Assembly: GCA_019745555.1 (NCBI GenBank)
Contig: JAIESX010000012.1
Location: forward strand, 20,155-84,154
Reading direction: 5' to 3'
Length of the DNA: 64,000 nucleotides
DNA from: Burkholderiaceae bacterium
GTDB lineage: Bacteria > Pseudomonadota > Gammaproteobacteria > Burkholderiales > Burkholderiaceae_C
Shown piece after piece: positions 1-8,770 of the stretch; the first letter of the stretch is position 1; every line of letters begins with the position of its first letter. A program made the position numbers and the translations under genes. The notes under the pieces are model-generated. The model was not told the DNA's origin, did not search any database, and was given only the letters and a program-made list of their open reading frames with translations.

Positions 1-1
1 C

Positions 2-427
2 AAGCGCCTGGGCATGGTGGGCAACCTGCCGGCCGGCGTGATCCACCAGTGGCGGCGCTGGTGCATGCACCCGCGCTACAGCGTGGGCGCCGAGGGAGCC
101 GAGGTGGCGCAGCGTTATGCTCGGGCGCGTTTCCCGGTGCAAGCCTGGTCCTTCAGCGACGACGAGCTCATGACGCTGCGCGGCACGCGCAGCCTGCTGG
201 GCCTGTACAGCGCCGCGCCGCAGCGCGTGCAGGTCATCCATCCGGTCGAGGTGCCTTCGCGGCGCATCGGTCATTTCGGTTTCTTCCGCGAGGCCATGGC
301 GCCCACGCTGTGGCCGCGTAGCCTCCAGGTACTGCAGTCGCTCGGCGCCATCGCATCCGTCCCCCACGCGACGGATGAGGACGAGCGCACCATGGATACT
401 CGGCCCCATGAGCTCACACCCCTTTGA
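2..427 (+). CDS. Alpha/beta hydrolase, C-terminal part (5' end outside the window)
   Basis: The reading frame is open from the first bases, so only the last ~141 residues are present. The segment has the character of the C-terminus of COG4757-type predicted alpha/beta hydrolases: a QWRRWC segment, then SFSDDELM and a final IGHFGFFRE stretch that would carry the catalytic His. The nucleophile elbow lies upstream and cannot be checked. The 3' end overlaps the next gene by 20 bases, suggesting co-transcription. Family assignment is by recognition only, and the substrate is unknown. Confidence 0.65.
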   Translation, partial: KRLGMVGNLPAGVIHQWRRWCMHPRYSVGAEGAEVAQRYARARFPVQAWSFSDDELMTLRGTRSLLGLYSAAPQRVQVIHPVEVPSRRIGHFGFFREAMAPTLWPRSLQVLQSLGAIASVPHATDEDERTMDTRPHELTPL

Positions 428-1232
428 CGCGGCCCTGAAGCTGCAGGCGATGGCGCCGGGCCGCTACGCCGGGCAGACCAGTGAGGCCTACTGGAACATG
501 GTTGGCCCCTTCGGCGGCTGCACGGCGGCCACGGTGCTTGCGGCCATCCTGCAGCATCCGCAGCGGCTGGGCGCGCCGCTGTCCGTCACGGTCAACTTCG
601 CCGCGGCGCTGGCCCAGGGACCGTTCGAGGTGCAGCTGCATGCGGCACGTACCAACCGGTCCACCCAGCACTGGACGGCGGCCATCGTCCAGAACGATGC
701 CCAGGGCCAGCCCCAGGTGGTGACCACGGCCACGGCCGTGACCGCGGCGCGCCGCGAGACCTGGAGCCTGAGCGACCAGCCCATGCCGCGCGTACCCGTG
801 CCCGCCGAGATGCCCGCCATGCGTTACGAAAAGGCCATGGCCTGGCTGGACCATTACGAGCTGCGTCCGGTCAGTGGCATGATCCCGCAGACCTGGGACG
901 GCAGCCAGCGCGACGACAGCGTGACGCGTCTCTGGATGCGTGATGTCCCGCCGCGGCCGCTGGACTACTGTTCCTTGCTGGCGCTGTCCGATATCTTCTA
1001 TCCGCGCGTCTGGCTCAAGCGCGCCACGCGGGTGCCAGCGGGCACGGTGTCCCTCACCACCTATTTCCATGCCGGCGATGCCGAACTGCGCGCCACCGGC
1101 AGCGGCTACCTGCTAGGCCAGGCGCGCGGCCAGGAATTCCGCAACGGCTTCTTCGACCAGTCGGCCCAGCTCTGGAACGAGGCCGGCACCCTGCTGTGCA
1201 CCTCGCACCAGCTCGTCTATTACAAGGAATGA
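408..1232 (+). CDS. Acyl-CoA thioesterase (TesB-like, double hot-dog)
   Basis: A 274-residue cytoplasmic protein resembling TesB/4HBT_3-type acyl-CoA thioesterases, which hydrolyse acyl-CoA to free acid and CoA. The first hot-dog (about 20-120) contains a glycine-rich FGGCTAATVLAAIL helix. The second (about 165-270) ends with the GTLLCTSHQLVYYKE strand typical of the family. I chose ATG 408 because the hot-dog starts immediately after it; an in-frame ATG at 375 would add 11 unconserved residues. It is followed after 5 bases by a crotonase gene and then another thioesterase, so this looks like an acyl-CoA degradation operon. Confidence 0.75.
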   Translation: MSSHPFDAALKLQAMAPGRYAGQTSEAYWNMVGPFGGCTAATVLAAILQHPQRLGAPLSVTVNFAAALAQGPFEVQLHAARTNRSTQHWTAAIVQNDAQGQPQVVTTATAVTAARRETWSLSDQPMPRVPVPAEMPAMRYEKAMAWLDHYELRPVSGMIPQTWDGSQRDDSVTRLWMRDVPPRPLDYCSLLALSDIFYPRVWLKRATRVPAGTVSLTTYFHAGDAELRATGSGYLLGQARGQEFRNGFFDQSAQLWNEAGTLLCTSHQLVYYKE

Positions 1233-1237
1233 ACACC

Positions 1238-2002
1238 ATGAGCGACATCCTCGTCCACACCGAAGACGGTGTCTGCACCCTGAGCTTCAACCGCCTGGAG
1301 CGCAAAAACTCGATCACGGCAGCCATGTACGCGACCCTGGCCGATGCGGTCAATGCCGCGGCGGCCGACCCCGCCGTGCGGGTGCTGGTCTTCCAGGGCC
1401 ATGAGACGGTTTTCTCGGCCGGCAACGACATCGGCGACTTTCTCAACGCGCCGCCCGCGGACCCGGAGGCGCCGGTCTGGCGCTTCATGCGCGCGCTCGC
1501 CGGCTTCCCCAAGCCGGCCCTGGCCTCGGTCTGCGGCCCGGCCGTGGGTATCGGCACCACGCTGCTCTTCCACTGCGACCTGGTCTATGCCGGGGACAAC
1601 GCCGCCTTCTCCATGCCCTTCGTGAACCTGGGGCTGTGCCCGGAGTTCGCCTCCAGCCTGCTGGTGCCGCAGATGTTCGGCTACCACCGCGCGGCCGAGG
1701 CCCTGCTGCTGGGCGAGCCCTTCATGGCCGAGGCGGCGCTCGAGGCCGGCCTGGTCAACCGCGTGCTCCCGCCCACCGAGGCCAATGCCTATGCGCAGGC
1801 GCAGGCGCGCAAGCTCGCGGCCAAGCCCCTGTCCTCCCTGGTCGAGACCAAGCGCCTGATGAAGAAGGCGGGCGCGGCGCAGGTGATGGCGCAGATGGGC
1901 GAGGAGGGCGCGAGCTTCGGCCGCATGCTGCGCGAACCTGCGGCGCGTGAGGCCTTCGGTGCCTTCATGGAGAAGAGGAAGCCCGACTTCTCCAAGGTCT
2001 GA
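1238..2002 (+). CDS. Enoyl-CoA hydratase/isomerase (crotonase family)
   Basis: A 254-residue crotonase-fold enzyme acting on enoyl-CoA esters. The oxyanion-hole segments are visible: SAGNDIGDF near residue 65 and CGPAVGIGTTLLFHCDLVYAG near 105. The Glu usually present in the hydratase CE motif is replaced (GTTLLF), while a later PEFASS resembles the PEGxSS acid of delta3,delta2-enoyl-CoA isomerases (ECI2 type). An isomerase role is therefore as likely as a hydratase. ATG 1238 is chosen because AAGGA (1224-1228) lies 9 bases upstream; ATG 1229 would sit directly on it. The stop overlaps the next start by one base. Confidence 0.8.
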   Translation: MSDILVHTEDGVCTLSFNRLERKNSITAAMYATLADAVNAAAADPAVRVLVFQGHETVFSAGNDIGDFLNAPPADPEAPVWRFMRALAGFPKPALASVCGPAVGIGTTLLFHCDLVYAGDNAAFSMPFVNLGLCPEFASSLLVPQMFGYHRAAEALLLGEPFMAEAALEAGLVNRVLPPTEANAYAQAQARKLAAKPLSSLVETKRLMKKAGAAQVMAQMGEEGASFGRMLREPAAREAFGAFMEKRKPDFSKV

Positions 2003-2487
2003 TGAAAAACACTGCGCCTTTCCCGGCGACCGGCTTCGAGCCCGAGTTCATCGTGGCGCTCAAGGACATCTTCGAGGACAAGATCGCCTTCAACCGCGTG
2101 CTGGGGCTGGAGATCACCCAGATCGCGCCCGAGCGCGTGACAGCCCGCATCGCCATGAAGCCCGAACTCATCGGGCACTATGGCCACCAGCGCATCCACG
2201 GTGGCGTGATCAGCGCGGGGCTGGACGCCATGGGTGGCCTGGCGGTGATGGCGGCCATTGGCGCGCGTCACATGGACGAGGCGCCGCTGCAGCGCCTGCA
2301 GCGTTTTGCCAAGCTCGGCACCATCGACCTGCGCGTGGACTATCTGCGTCCGGGCATCGGGGCATCGTTCGAGCTGCGCGCCGAGGTGCTGCGCCTGGGC
2401 TCACGGGTGGCTTCGACGCGCATGGAATTCCTGGACAGCCAGGGCAAGCTGCTCTCCAGCGCCGCCGCGGCCTACATCGTGTCCTGA
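2002..2487 (+). CDS. Single hot-dog thioesterase (YigI/PaaI-like)
   Basis: A 161-residue protein with one hot-dog domain. The helix carries RIHGGVISAGLDAMGG, the GG(V/M)xxxxxD pattern of PaaI/YigI-type thioesterases, and is followed by IDLRVDYLRPG, typical of strand 3. YigI homologues hydrolyse medium- and long-chain acyl-CoA. The start codon overlaps the stop of the crotonase gene by one base, so translation is probably coupled. It forms the end of the small acyl-CoA operon and is convergent with the next thioesterase, only 7 bases away. Confidence 0.75.
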   Translation: MKNTAPFPATGFEPEFIVALKDIFEDKIAFNRVLGLEITQIAPERVTARIAMKPELIGHYGHQRIHGGVISAGLDAMGGLAVMAAIGARHMDEAPLQRLQRFAKLGTIDLRVDYLRPGIGASFELRAEVLRLGSRVASTRMEFLDSQGKLLSSAAAAYIVS

Positions 2488-2494
2488 GCTCGAC

Positions 2495-2911
2495 CTAGGC
2501 GGGTCGGTGCGGCAGCGGGCGGGGCTTGCCCTGGTCGTCGATGGCCACATAGGTCAGCGTGGCCTCCGTCACCTTGACGAACTGCCCCTGGGACTGGAAG
2601 CGCTCGGCATAGACCTCCACCTTCACCGTGATCGAGGTCTTGCCGATGCGCGTGAGCTTGGAATAGAAAGACAGGATGTCACCCACGCGCACCGGCTGTT
2701 TGAAGATGAACTCGTTCACCGCCACCGTGGCGATGCGCCCGCCGGCATAACGGGCCGGGATGACCGAGCCGGCCAGGTCGACCTGGGCCATGACCCAGCC
2801 GCCGAAGATGTCGCCATTGGCGTTGCTGTCGGCCGGCATGGGAATGACCTTGAGCACCAGCTCTTCGTCAGACGGGGGAATGGCAGGGCCGGGGGCGGGT
2901 GTGACGGACAT
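2495..2911 (-). CDS. Acyl-CoA thioesterase (YciA-like)
   Basis: A 138-residue hot-dog protein. The conserved ADSNANGDIFGGWVMAQ helix (Asn/Asp/Gly-rich, around residues 28-45) and NEFIFKQPVRVGD strand match YciA-type cytosolic acyl-CoA thioesterases, which form hexamers and have broad chain-length range. ATG at 2911 is preferred; a TTG seven codons upstream is the only other option and adds nothing conserved. No clear Shine-Dalgarno is visible. The gene is divergent from the Atm1-like transporter, with a 42-base shared upstream region. Confidence 0.8.
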   Translation of the reverse strand: MSVTPAPGPAIPPSDEELVLKVIPMPADSNANGDIFGGWVMAQVDLAGSVIPARYAGGRIATVAVNEFIFKQPVRVGDILSFYSKLTRIGKTSITVKVEVYAERFQSQGQFVKVTEATLTYVAIDDQGKPRPLPHRPA

Positions 2912-2953
2912 GGGGGACAATCGCAAAAACAAACTCAGCAGATTGTCTCACTC

Positions 2954-4780
2954 ATGCGCGGCCGTGGCGAACGCCTTTCCCTTGCCGGCACCGTGGCATC
3001 CACCGAGGCGCAGGCCCAGCCGCAGCCGCGCTCGGACTGGGCCACGCTGCGCCGGCTCTTCCCCTACCTCTGGCACTACAAATGGCGTGTGATCGCGGCG
3101 CTGGCCTTCATGGTCGGCGCCAAGCTGGCCAACGTGGGCGTGCCCGTGCTGCTCAAGGAGCTCGTGGACCGCATGGACACGCGACCGGCCGACGCGCTCT
3201 GGCTGGTGCCTGCGGCCCTGCTGCTGGCCTATGGCGCGCTGCGTTTCCTGACTTCGCTCTTCACCGAGCTGCGCGAGCTGGTCTTCGCCAAGGCCACCGA
3301 AGGGGCGGCGCGCACCATCTCGCTGCAGGTCTTCGGGCACCTGCATGCCCTGAGCCTGCGGTTCCATCTGGAGCGCCAGACCGGCGGGATGACGCGCGAC
3401 ATCGAACGCGGCACCCGTGCGGTGCACTCGCTGATCTCGTATTCGCTCTACAGCATCGTGCCCACGCTGATCGAGTTCGCCCTCGTGCTGGGGCTGCTGG
3501 CGTTCAGGTTCGACCTGATGTTCGTCTGGATCACGCTGGCCGCGCTGGTGAGCTACATCATCTTCACCGTGACGGTGACCGAGTGGCGCACGCGCTTTCG
3601 TCGCCGCATGAACGAACTCGATTCCACGGCGCACAGCCGTGCCGTCGATTCGCTGCTGAATTACGAGACGGTCAAGTACTTCAACAACGAGGAGTTCGAG
3701 GCGCGACGCTACGACGAAAACCTCGAGAAGTACCGGCGCGCAGCCATCAAGAGTCAGGCCTCGCTGAGCCTGCTCAACACCGGCCAGCAGCTCATCATCG
3801 CCACGGGTCTCGTCGCCATGCTCTGGCGCGCCACGCTGGGCGTGACCGAGGGGCGCATGACCCTGGGCGACCTGGTCATGGTCAATGCGCTGATGATCCA
3901 GCTCTACATCCCGCTGGGTTTCCTGGGGGTGCTCTACCGCGAGATCAAGCAGAGCCTGACCGACATCGACAAGATGTTCACCCTGCTCGAGCGCGAGCGC
4001 GAGGTGGCCGATGCGCCGGGTGCACCGGACCTGCCGCTGCCGCCGGGCGCCGCGGCTGTGCGCTTCGAACATGTGAGCTTCGCCTACGACCCGGCGCGGC
4101 CCATCCTGCACGACGTGAGTTTCGAGATCCCGGCTGGCAAGACCGTGGCGGTGGTCGGTCCCTCTGGGGCCGGCAAATCCACGCTGGCGCGCCTGCTCTA
4201 CCGCTTCTACGACGTCACGGGCGGGCGCATCGAGATCGCGGGCCAGGATATCCGTCACGTCACACAGGCCAGCGTCAGGCGGGCCATCGGTATCGTGCCG
4301 CAGGACACGGTACTGTTCAACGACACGGTGGAATACAACATCGCCTATGGCCGCCCGGGCGCCAGCCGCGCCGAGGTGGAGGCGGCTGCGCGTGCGGCCC
4401 ACATCCATGACTTCATCGCCGGCACGCCCGCAGGCTACGACACCATGGTGGGCGAGCGCGGGCTCAAGCTCTCGGGCGGCGAGAAGCAGCGCGTGGCGAT
4501 TGCGCGCACCCTGCTCAAGAATCCGCCCATCCTGATCTTCGACGAGGCCACCTCGGCGCTGGACTCGGCCAACGAGCGCGCCATCCAGGCCGAGCTGCGC
4601 AGCGTGGCGCAAGGCAAGACCGCGCTGGTGATCGCCCACCGCCTGTCCACCGTGGTCGATGCCCACGAGATCCTGGTCATGGAAGGCGGGCGGATTGTCG
4701 AGCGTGGTCCGCATGCTGCTTTGCTGCGCCGGGACGGCACTTATGCACGTATGTGGGCACTGCAGCAGAGCGCGGAATAG
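2954..4780 (+). CDS. ABC exporter of the Atm1/ABCB7 type
   Basis: A 608-residue half-transporter: an N-terminal six-helix membrane domain (about 25-330) fused to an ATPase (about 365-600). Visible motifs are Walker A GPSGAGKST near 400, signature LSGGEKQR near 505, Walker B ILIFDEATSALD near 527 and the AHRLS H-loop near 560. Membrane-domain segments such as LLNYETVKYFNNEEFE are characteristic of the Atm1/HMT1 group, which exports glutathione-linked sulfur or metal species. ATG 2954 gives the usual family length; the frame stays open upstream but that part is the other strand of the YciA gene. The real substrate cannot be told from sequence. Confidence 0.85.
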   Translation: MRGRGERLSLAGTVASTEAQAQPQPRSDWATLRRLFPYLWHYKWRVIAALAFMVGAKLANVGVPVLLKELVDRMDTRPADALWLVPAALLLAYGALRFLTSLFTELRELVFAKATEGAARTISLQVFGHLHALSLRFHLERQTGGMTRDIERGTRAVHSLISYSLYSIVPTLIEFALVLGLLAFRFDLMFVWITLAALVSYIIFTVTVTEWRTRFRRRMNELDSTAHSRAVDSLLNYETVKYFNNEEFEARRYDENLEKYRRAAIKSQASLSLLNTGQQLIIATGLVAMLWRATLGVTEGRMTLGDLVMVNALMIQLYIPLGFLGVLYREIKQSLTDIDKMFTLLEREREVADAPGAPDLPLPPGAAAVRFEHVSFAYDPARPILHDVSFEIPAGKTVAVVGPSGAGKSTLARLLYRFYDVTGGRIEIAGQDIRHVTQASVRRAIGIVPQDTVLFNDTVEYNIAYGRPGASRAEVEAAARAAHIHDFIAGTPAGYDTMVGERGLKLSGGEKQRVAIARTLLKNPPILIFDEATSALDSANERAIQAELRSVAQGKTALVIAHRLSTVVDAHEILVMEGGRIVERGPHAALLRRDGTYARMWALQQSAE

Positions 4781-4882
4781 ACACGCCCGGTGTTTTGCGG
4801 CATCCTCGGGCAGCAAGCCTGCGCAGGCCGTTCCCGGGATGCCCCGGGTGCCTGGGGCGCAAGGTGGGAAAGACAAACAGGA

Positions 4883-5998
4883 ATGCCGGGGAAGCTGATC
4901 GCTGTACTTTCCCGCTGGCTTCTGGGTTCGAGCCCAGGCCGGCGTGAACGTGTCATCCTGACGCTGCTGACCATGGCGGGCTACGTGACGTTCGCGCTGC
5001 TGCAGGAGGCGGAAGTTCGTCTGGGTTACATCGATCCGCGCGAGTCCAACTGGCTGACGGCTTACAACCTCAGCGGCTCGATCCTCTTCTACCTGATGGT
5101 GCGCACGGGCTGGAGCGAGCGCCTGTCCCCCTCGGAGCCCTCCATGACCTTTGTACAGACCGTCCACGGTGTCGTGGCGATCGTCGGCTCCTATGCCATC
5201 ACCGGTCCGGCGCGGGGCGCGGTGCTGGCCATCCTGGTGCTCGTGCTGGCGTATGGCATGTTCAGCCTGACCGTCCAGCAGGCGCGCGGGCTGGCCGTTT
5301 TTGCCCTGTTTGCCCTGGTCGCCGTGATGGTGTGGAAGCACCGGACGCAGCCGCAACGCTATCCGGGGGGGGTCGAAGCCGTGCACCTGGCGTTCGCCGT
5401 CGTCGTGCTGGCAGGTGTCTCGGTGCTGTCGATGCGCATGGGCTTGCTGCGCCGCCGGCTGCGGGAACAGAAGCAGGCGCTGGCGCAGTCGCTGGAGCAG
5501 ATCCGATTGCTGGCCACGCAGGATGAGCTGACTGGCCTGACCAACCGCCGGCACATGGTCGAACTGATGCAGGACGAGCAGTCGCGCCAGCAGCGCTCCG
5601 GATCGACGATGAGCCTGGTGCTGCTGGATCTCGACCATTTCAAGCGCGTCAATGACGATTACGGGCACAAGGCCGGCGACACCGTCCTGCGCGCCTTCGC
5701 CGACAGCGTGCGGCTCAGTTTGCGCAGCTCGGATGTCCTGGCTCGCTGGGGCGGCGAGGAATTCCTGCTGCTGCTGCCCGCCACCGGCCCGACCGAAGCG
5801 CTGCAATGCGTGGAGCGCATGCGCGAAGGCCTGGCCCGGGTGTCGCTGGCCGATATTGCGCCCGACCTGACGCTGACGTTTTCCGCCGGGCTGGTCGCCT
5901 TCGAGTCCGGGCAGCCGATCGACACCGTGATCGAGCGCGCCGATCAGGCGCTGTACCGCGCCAAGCAGGCCGGGCGCAACCGCACCGTCATGGCCTGA
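4883..5998 (+). CDS. Membrane-bound diguanylate cyclase (GGDEF)
   Basis: A 371-residue protein with about six membrane helices (roughly 20-180), a short coiled-coil (about 180-205) and a GGDEF domain. The active site reads GGEEF at 290-294, intact for c-di-GMP synthesis from two GTP. The inhibitory I-site RSSD (281-284) lies exactly five residues upstream, so product inhibition is expected. LTGLTNRRH marks the start of the domain. ATG 4883 is the most plausible start because the preceding in-frame residues are low-complexity; there is no strong ribosome site. The gene stands alone between the exporter and a LysR gene. Confidence 0.85.
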   Translation: MPGKLIAVLSRWLLGSSPGRRERVILTLLTMAGYVTFALLQEAEVRLGYIDPRESNWLTAYNLSGSILFYLMVRTGWSERLSPSEPSMTFVQTVHGVVAIVGSYAITGPARGAVLAILVLVLAYGMFSLTVQQARGLAVFALFALVAVMVWKHRTQPQRYPGGVEAVHLAFAVVVLAGVSVLSMRMGLLRRRLREQKQALAQSLEQIRLLATQDELTGLTNRRHMVELMQDEQSRQQRSGSTMSLVLLDLDHFKRVNDDYGHKAGDTVLRAFADSVRLSLRSSDVLARWGGEEFLLLLPATGPTEALQCVERMREGLARVSLADIAPDLTLTFSAGLVAFESGQPIDTVIERADQALYRAKQAGRNRTVMA

Positions 5999-6019
5999 GG
6001 CCTGCGCATAATCGCCGCC

Positions 6020-6949
6020 ATGGAGACCAAGTGGCTTGAGGATTTCGTGAGTCTGGCCGAAACGCGCAGCTTCAGCCGCTCGGCCCAGCTGCGCCACGTC
6101 ACGCAACCGGCCTTCTCGCGCCGCATCCAGTCGCTCGAGGCCTGGGCCGGCACCGATCTGGTGGATCGCAGCGCCTACCCGACGCGCCTCACCCCCGCCG
6201 GCGAAACGCTCTATGGCCAGGCCCTGGAACTGCTCGAGGGCCTGCAGCACACCCGGGCCATGCTGCGCAGCCACACGGCAGCTGGCGAGGACGTGATCGA
6301 GTTCGCCGTGCCCCATACCCTGGCCTTCACCTTTTTTCCCGCCTGGGTCTCGGCCTTGCGCGAGAAGTTCGGGCCGTTCAAGAGCCGGCTGATCGCGCTC
6401 AACGTGCACGACGCGGTAGTCCGCCTGACCGAGGGCAGCTGCGATCTGCTGCTGGCCTACCACCATGCTGCCCATCCTTTCCCGCTCGATGCCGAGCGCT
6501 ACGAGATGGTGAGCCTGGGGCAGGAGAGCATCGCGCCCTATTGCCGGCCCGACGCGCAAGGGCAGCCGCTCTTCGCCCTGCCCGGGCGACCGGACCAGCC
6601 CCTGCCTTATCTGGGCTATGCGCCAGGGGCCTACCTGGGGCAGGTGGTCGATTTCATGCTCAAGCAGGCGGGGACGCCCATGCACCTGGACCGGGTCTAC
6701 GAAACCGATATGGCCGAAGGCCTCAAGGCCATGGCCATCGAGGGGCATGGCCTGGCCTTCCTGCCGCACAGCGCGGTGCGGCAGGAGCTGCGCGCCGGGC
6801 GTCTGGTCGTTGCTGCGCCGGCGTCGCTGGCCGGGCTGCAGATCACCATGGACATGCGTCTGTACCGGCAGAAACCGCAGGGCCGGCAGCAGCCCAAGCG
6901 TACCGCCCAGGCCTTGTGGAGCTTTCTGGCCGGGTCGGCATCAGGGTAG
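6020..6949 (+). CDS. LysR-family transcriptional regulator (HypT/YjiE-like)
   Basis: A 309-residue LysR regulator. The N-terminal winged helix (1-60) shows LAETRSFSRSAQLRHVTQPAFSRRI split over the recognition helix, and the substrate-binding domain spans about 90-300. The WLEDFVSLAETRSF start and the DLLLAYHH segment resemble the YjiE/HypT branch, whose E. coli member answers hypochlorite. It lies just upstream of gltIJKL in the same direction and could regulate it, although no operator was identified. A -10-like CATAAT (6007-6012) ends 7 bases before the ATG and there is no Shine-Dalgarno, suggesting a leaderless mRNA. Confidence 0.8.
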   Translation: METKWLEDFVSLAETRSFSRSAQLRHVTQPAFSRRIQSLEAWAGTDLVDRSAYPTRLTPAGETLYGQALELLEGLQHTRAMLRSHTAAGEDVIEFAVPHTLAFTFFPAWVSALREKFGPFKSRLIALNVHDAVVRLTEGSCDLLLAYHHAAHPFPLDAERYEMVSLGQESIAPYCRPDAQGQPLFALPGRPDQPLPYLGYAPGAYLGQVVDFMLKQAGTPMHLDRVYETDMAEGLKAMAIEGHGLAFLPHSAVRQELRAGRLVVAAPASLAGLQITMDMRLYRQKPQGRQQPKRTAQALWSFLAGSASG

Positions 6950-6956
6950 CCCTGTC

Positions 6957-6986
6957 TTGCCAAAGCGACGCCCGGCGTTCTTTAAT
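6957..6986 (+). promoter_or_regulatory. Candidate sigma-70 promoter of gltI
   Basis: TTGCCA (6957-6962), an 18-base spacer and TTTAAT (6981-6986). Transcription would begin near 6993, placing a GTGCCG/CGGCAC hairpin (6996-7011) at the very 5' end of the leader. That hairpin could protect the transcript or end the upstream LysR transcript; it has only a short T stretch after it. Confidence 0.5.
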
Positions 6987-7065
6987 GTCCCTACAGTGCC
7001 GGTCCCGGCACAGGTTTTGCTGGATACTCGCGGTCTGTCTTTCATCCATACACAAGGAGCAACGC

Positions 7066-7953
7066 ATGAAGAAGCATCTGCTGGCCCTCGCGCTCACCGC
7101 CCTCGCCGTGGGCGCCCAGGCCGATACCCTGGCCAAGGTCAAGGCCTCGGGCAGCATCACCATGGGTGTGCGTGATTCGTCCGGTGCCCTGTCCTACACC
7201 CTGGGCGACGGCAAGTACGCAGGCTTCCATGTGGAACTCTGCCAGCGCATCATCGCCAATGTGGAGAAGGCCGTGGGCAGGAAGCTGGACGTGAAGTACC
7301 AGTCGGTGACCTCGCAGAACCGCATCCCGCTGACGCAGAACGGTACCGTGGACATCGAGTGCGGCTCCACCACCAACAACGCCACGCGTCAGAAAGACGT
7401 GGCTTTCGCCGTGACCACCTACGTCGAGGAAGTGCGCATCGCCGTCAAGGCCAACTCGGGCATCACCTCGATCTCCCAGCTCAATGGCAAGAACGTGGCC
7501 ACCACCACCGGCACCACCTCGGTGCAGACCCTGCGCCGCAACGAGCGCGCCCAGGGCATCAATTTCAACGAGATCTACGGCAAGGACCACGCCGACAGCT
7601 TCCTGCTGCTCGAATCGGGCCGCGCCGATGCCTTCGTGATGGACGGCTCCATCCTGGCCGGCAACATCGCCAACGCCAAGAACCCGGCCGACTTCAAGAT
7701 CGTCGGCGAAGTGCTGTCCGTCGAGCCCATCGCCATCATGCTGCGCAAGGACGACCCGGCCTTCAAGAAGGTGGCCGACGACACGCTGATGGACCTGATG
7801 AAGTCCGGCGAGCTGGCCAAGATCTACGACAAGTGGTTCCTGCAGCCCATCCCGCCCAAGAACGTGAAGGTGGGCCTGGCCCTGAGCGACAGCACCAAGG
7901 CGGCCTGGGCCGCCCCGAACGACAAGCCCATGGAAGACTACGCCAGGAAATAA
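7066..7953 (+). CDS. gltI: Glutamate/aspartate ABC transporter, periplasmic binding protein
   Basis: A 295-residue exported solute-binding protein of the SBP_bac_3 class. It has a signal peptide (KKH, hydrophobic core, cleavage after AQA about residue 19). The mature part begins with the typical TLAKVKASGSITMGVR. QNRIPLTQNGTVDIECGSTT and IMLRKDDPAFKK are strongly GltI-like. It captures acidic amino acids for GltJKL. ATG 7066 has an AAGGAG (7054-7059) at ideal distance. It is first in a four-gene operon and is separated from gltJ by a hairpin that should lower downstream expression. Amino-acid specificity is inferred from family resemblance. Confidence 0.88.
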   Translation: MKKHLLALALTALAVGAQADTLAKVKASGSITMGVRDSSGALSYTLGDGKYAGFHVELCQRIIANVEKAVGRKLDVKYQSVTSQNRIPLTQNGTVDIECGSTTNNATRQKDVAFAVTTYVEEVRIAVKANSGITSISQLNGKNVATTTGTTSVQTLRRNERAQGINFNEIYGKDHADSFLLLESGRADAFVMDGSILAGNIANAKNPADFKIVGEVLSVEPIAIMLRKDDPAFKKVADDTLMDLMKSGELAKIYDKWFLQPIPPKNVKVGLALSDSTKAAWAAPNDKPMEDYARK

Positions 7954-7978
7954 GGCGGTATCCGCCATGTCGGCAACG

Positions 7979-8011
7979 CCCCGCTCCGGTTCACACCCGG
8001 GCGGGGTTTTT
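7979..8011 (+). terminator. Intercistronic hairpin with T-run between gltI and gltJ
   Basis: CCCCGC-T-CCGG (7979-7989) pairs with CCGGGCGGGG (7997-8006), a 10-bp stem with one bulge and a seven-base loop, followed by TTTTT (8007-8011). This is an intrinsic-terminator shape, yet gltJKL continue in the same direction. It probably acts as an attenuator or 3' stabiliser giving more binding protein than permease. Confidence 0.75.
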
Positions 8012-8046
8012 GCTTGCTGTGACGGGCAGATCGACGGAGACGACAC

Positions 8047-8769
8047 ATGAACTGGGACTGGCAGGTCTTCCTCAACGACGACGGCAGCGGCCGCACCTAC
8101 CTCGAATGGATGATCGACGCCTGGGGCTGGACGCTCGCGGTGGCAGGCTGCTCCTGGGTGGTGGCCCTGCTGGTGGGCGCCCTCATGGGCACGCTGCGCA
8201 CTTTGCCCGGCAGCCCCTGGCTGGTGCGCCTGGCCACGGCCTGGGTAGAGCTGTTCCGCAACATCCCGTTGCTGGTGCAGATCTTCCTCTGGTACTTCGT
8301 GGTGCCCAAGATCTTTCCGGTCTTCCAGCAGGTGCCGGGCTTTGTGCTCGTGGTCTTCGGCCTGGGTTTCTTCACCTCGGCGCGTATTGCCGAGCAGGTG
8401 CGCGCGGGTATCCAGGCCCTGCCGCGCGGGCAGCGCTATGCGGCCCTGGCCATGGGCTTCACCCAGGCCCAGGCCTACCGCTACGTGATCCTGCCCATGG
8501 CGTTCCGCATCATCCTGCCGCCACTGACCAGCGAGTCGATGAACCTGCTGAAAAACTCGGCTGCGGCCTTTGCCGTGTCGATTGCAGAGCTCACCATGTT
8601 CGCCATGCAGGCGCAGGAGGAAACCTCGCGCGGCATCGAGATCTACCTGGCCGTGACCGGCCTGTACATGCTGTCGGCCTTCGCGGTCAACCGCATCTTC
8701 GCCTTCGTCGAGAAGAAGGTGCAGGTACCGGGCTTCATCGTCGCTGGTGGCACCGGGGGAGGGCATTGA
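8047..8769 (+). CDS. gltJ: Glutamate/aspartate ABC transporter permease
   Basis: A 240-residue inner-membrane protein of the His/Glu/Gln/Arg/Opine permease family with about five helices. The cytoplasmic coupling loop is visible as RIAEQVRAGIQALPRGQ (EAA-type) followed by AALAMG. WVELFRNIPLLVQIFLWYF is a hallmark of GltJ. It pairs with GltK to form the channel. CGGAGA lies about 10 bases before the ATG. gltK starts one base after its stop. Confidence 0.87.
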   Translation: MNWDWQVFLNDDGSGRTYLEWMIDAWGWTLAVAGCSWVVALLVGALMGTLRTLPGSPWLVRLATAWVELFRNIPLLVQIFLWYFVVPKIFPVFQQVPGFVLVVFGLGFFTSARIAEQVRAGIQALPRGQRYAALAMGFTQAQAYRYVILPMAFRIILPPLTSESMNLLKNSAAAFAVSIAELTMFAMQAQEETSRGIEIYLAVTGLYMLSAFAVNRIFAFVEKKVQVPGFIVAGGTGGGH

Positions 8770-8770
8770 G

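Noticed and set aside
2948..6769. A 1,273-codon open frame on the minus strand
   Set aside because: It lies opposite the ABC exporter, cyclase and LysR genes, has His/Gln/Arg-rich low-complexity composition and no domain. It is an antisense artefact of high third-position GC.
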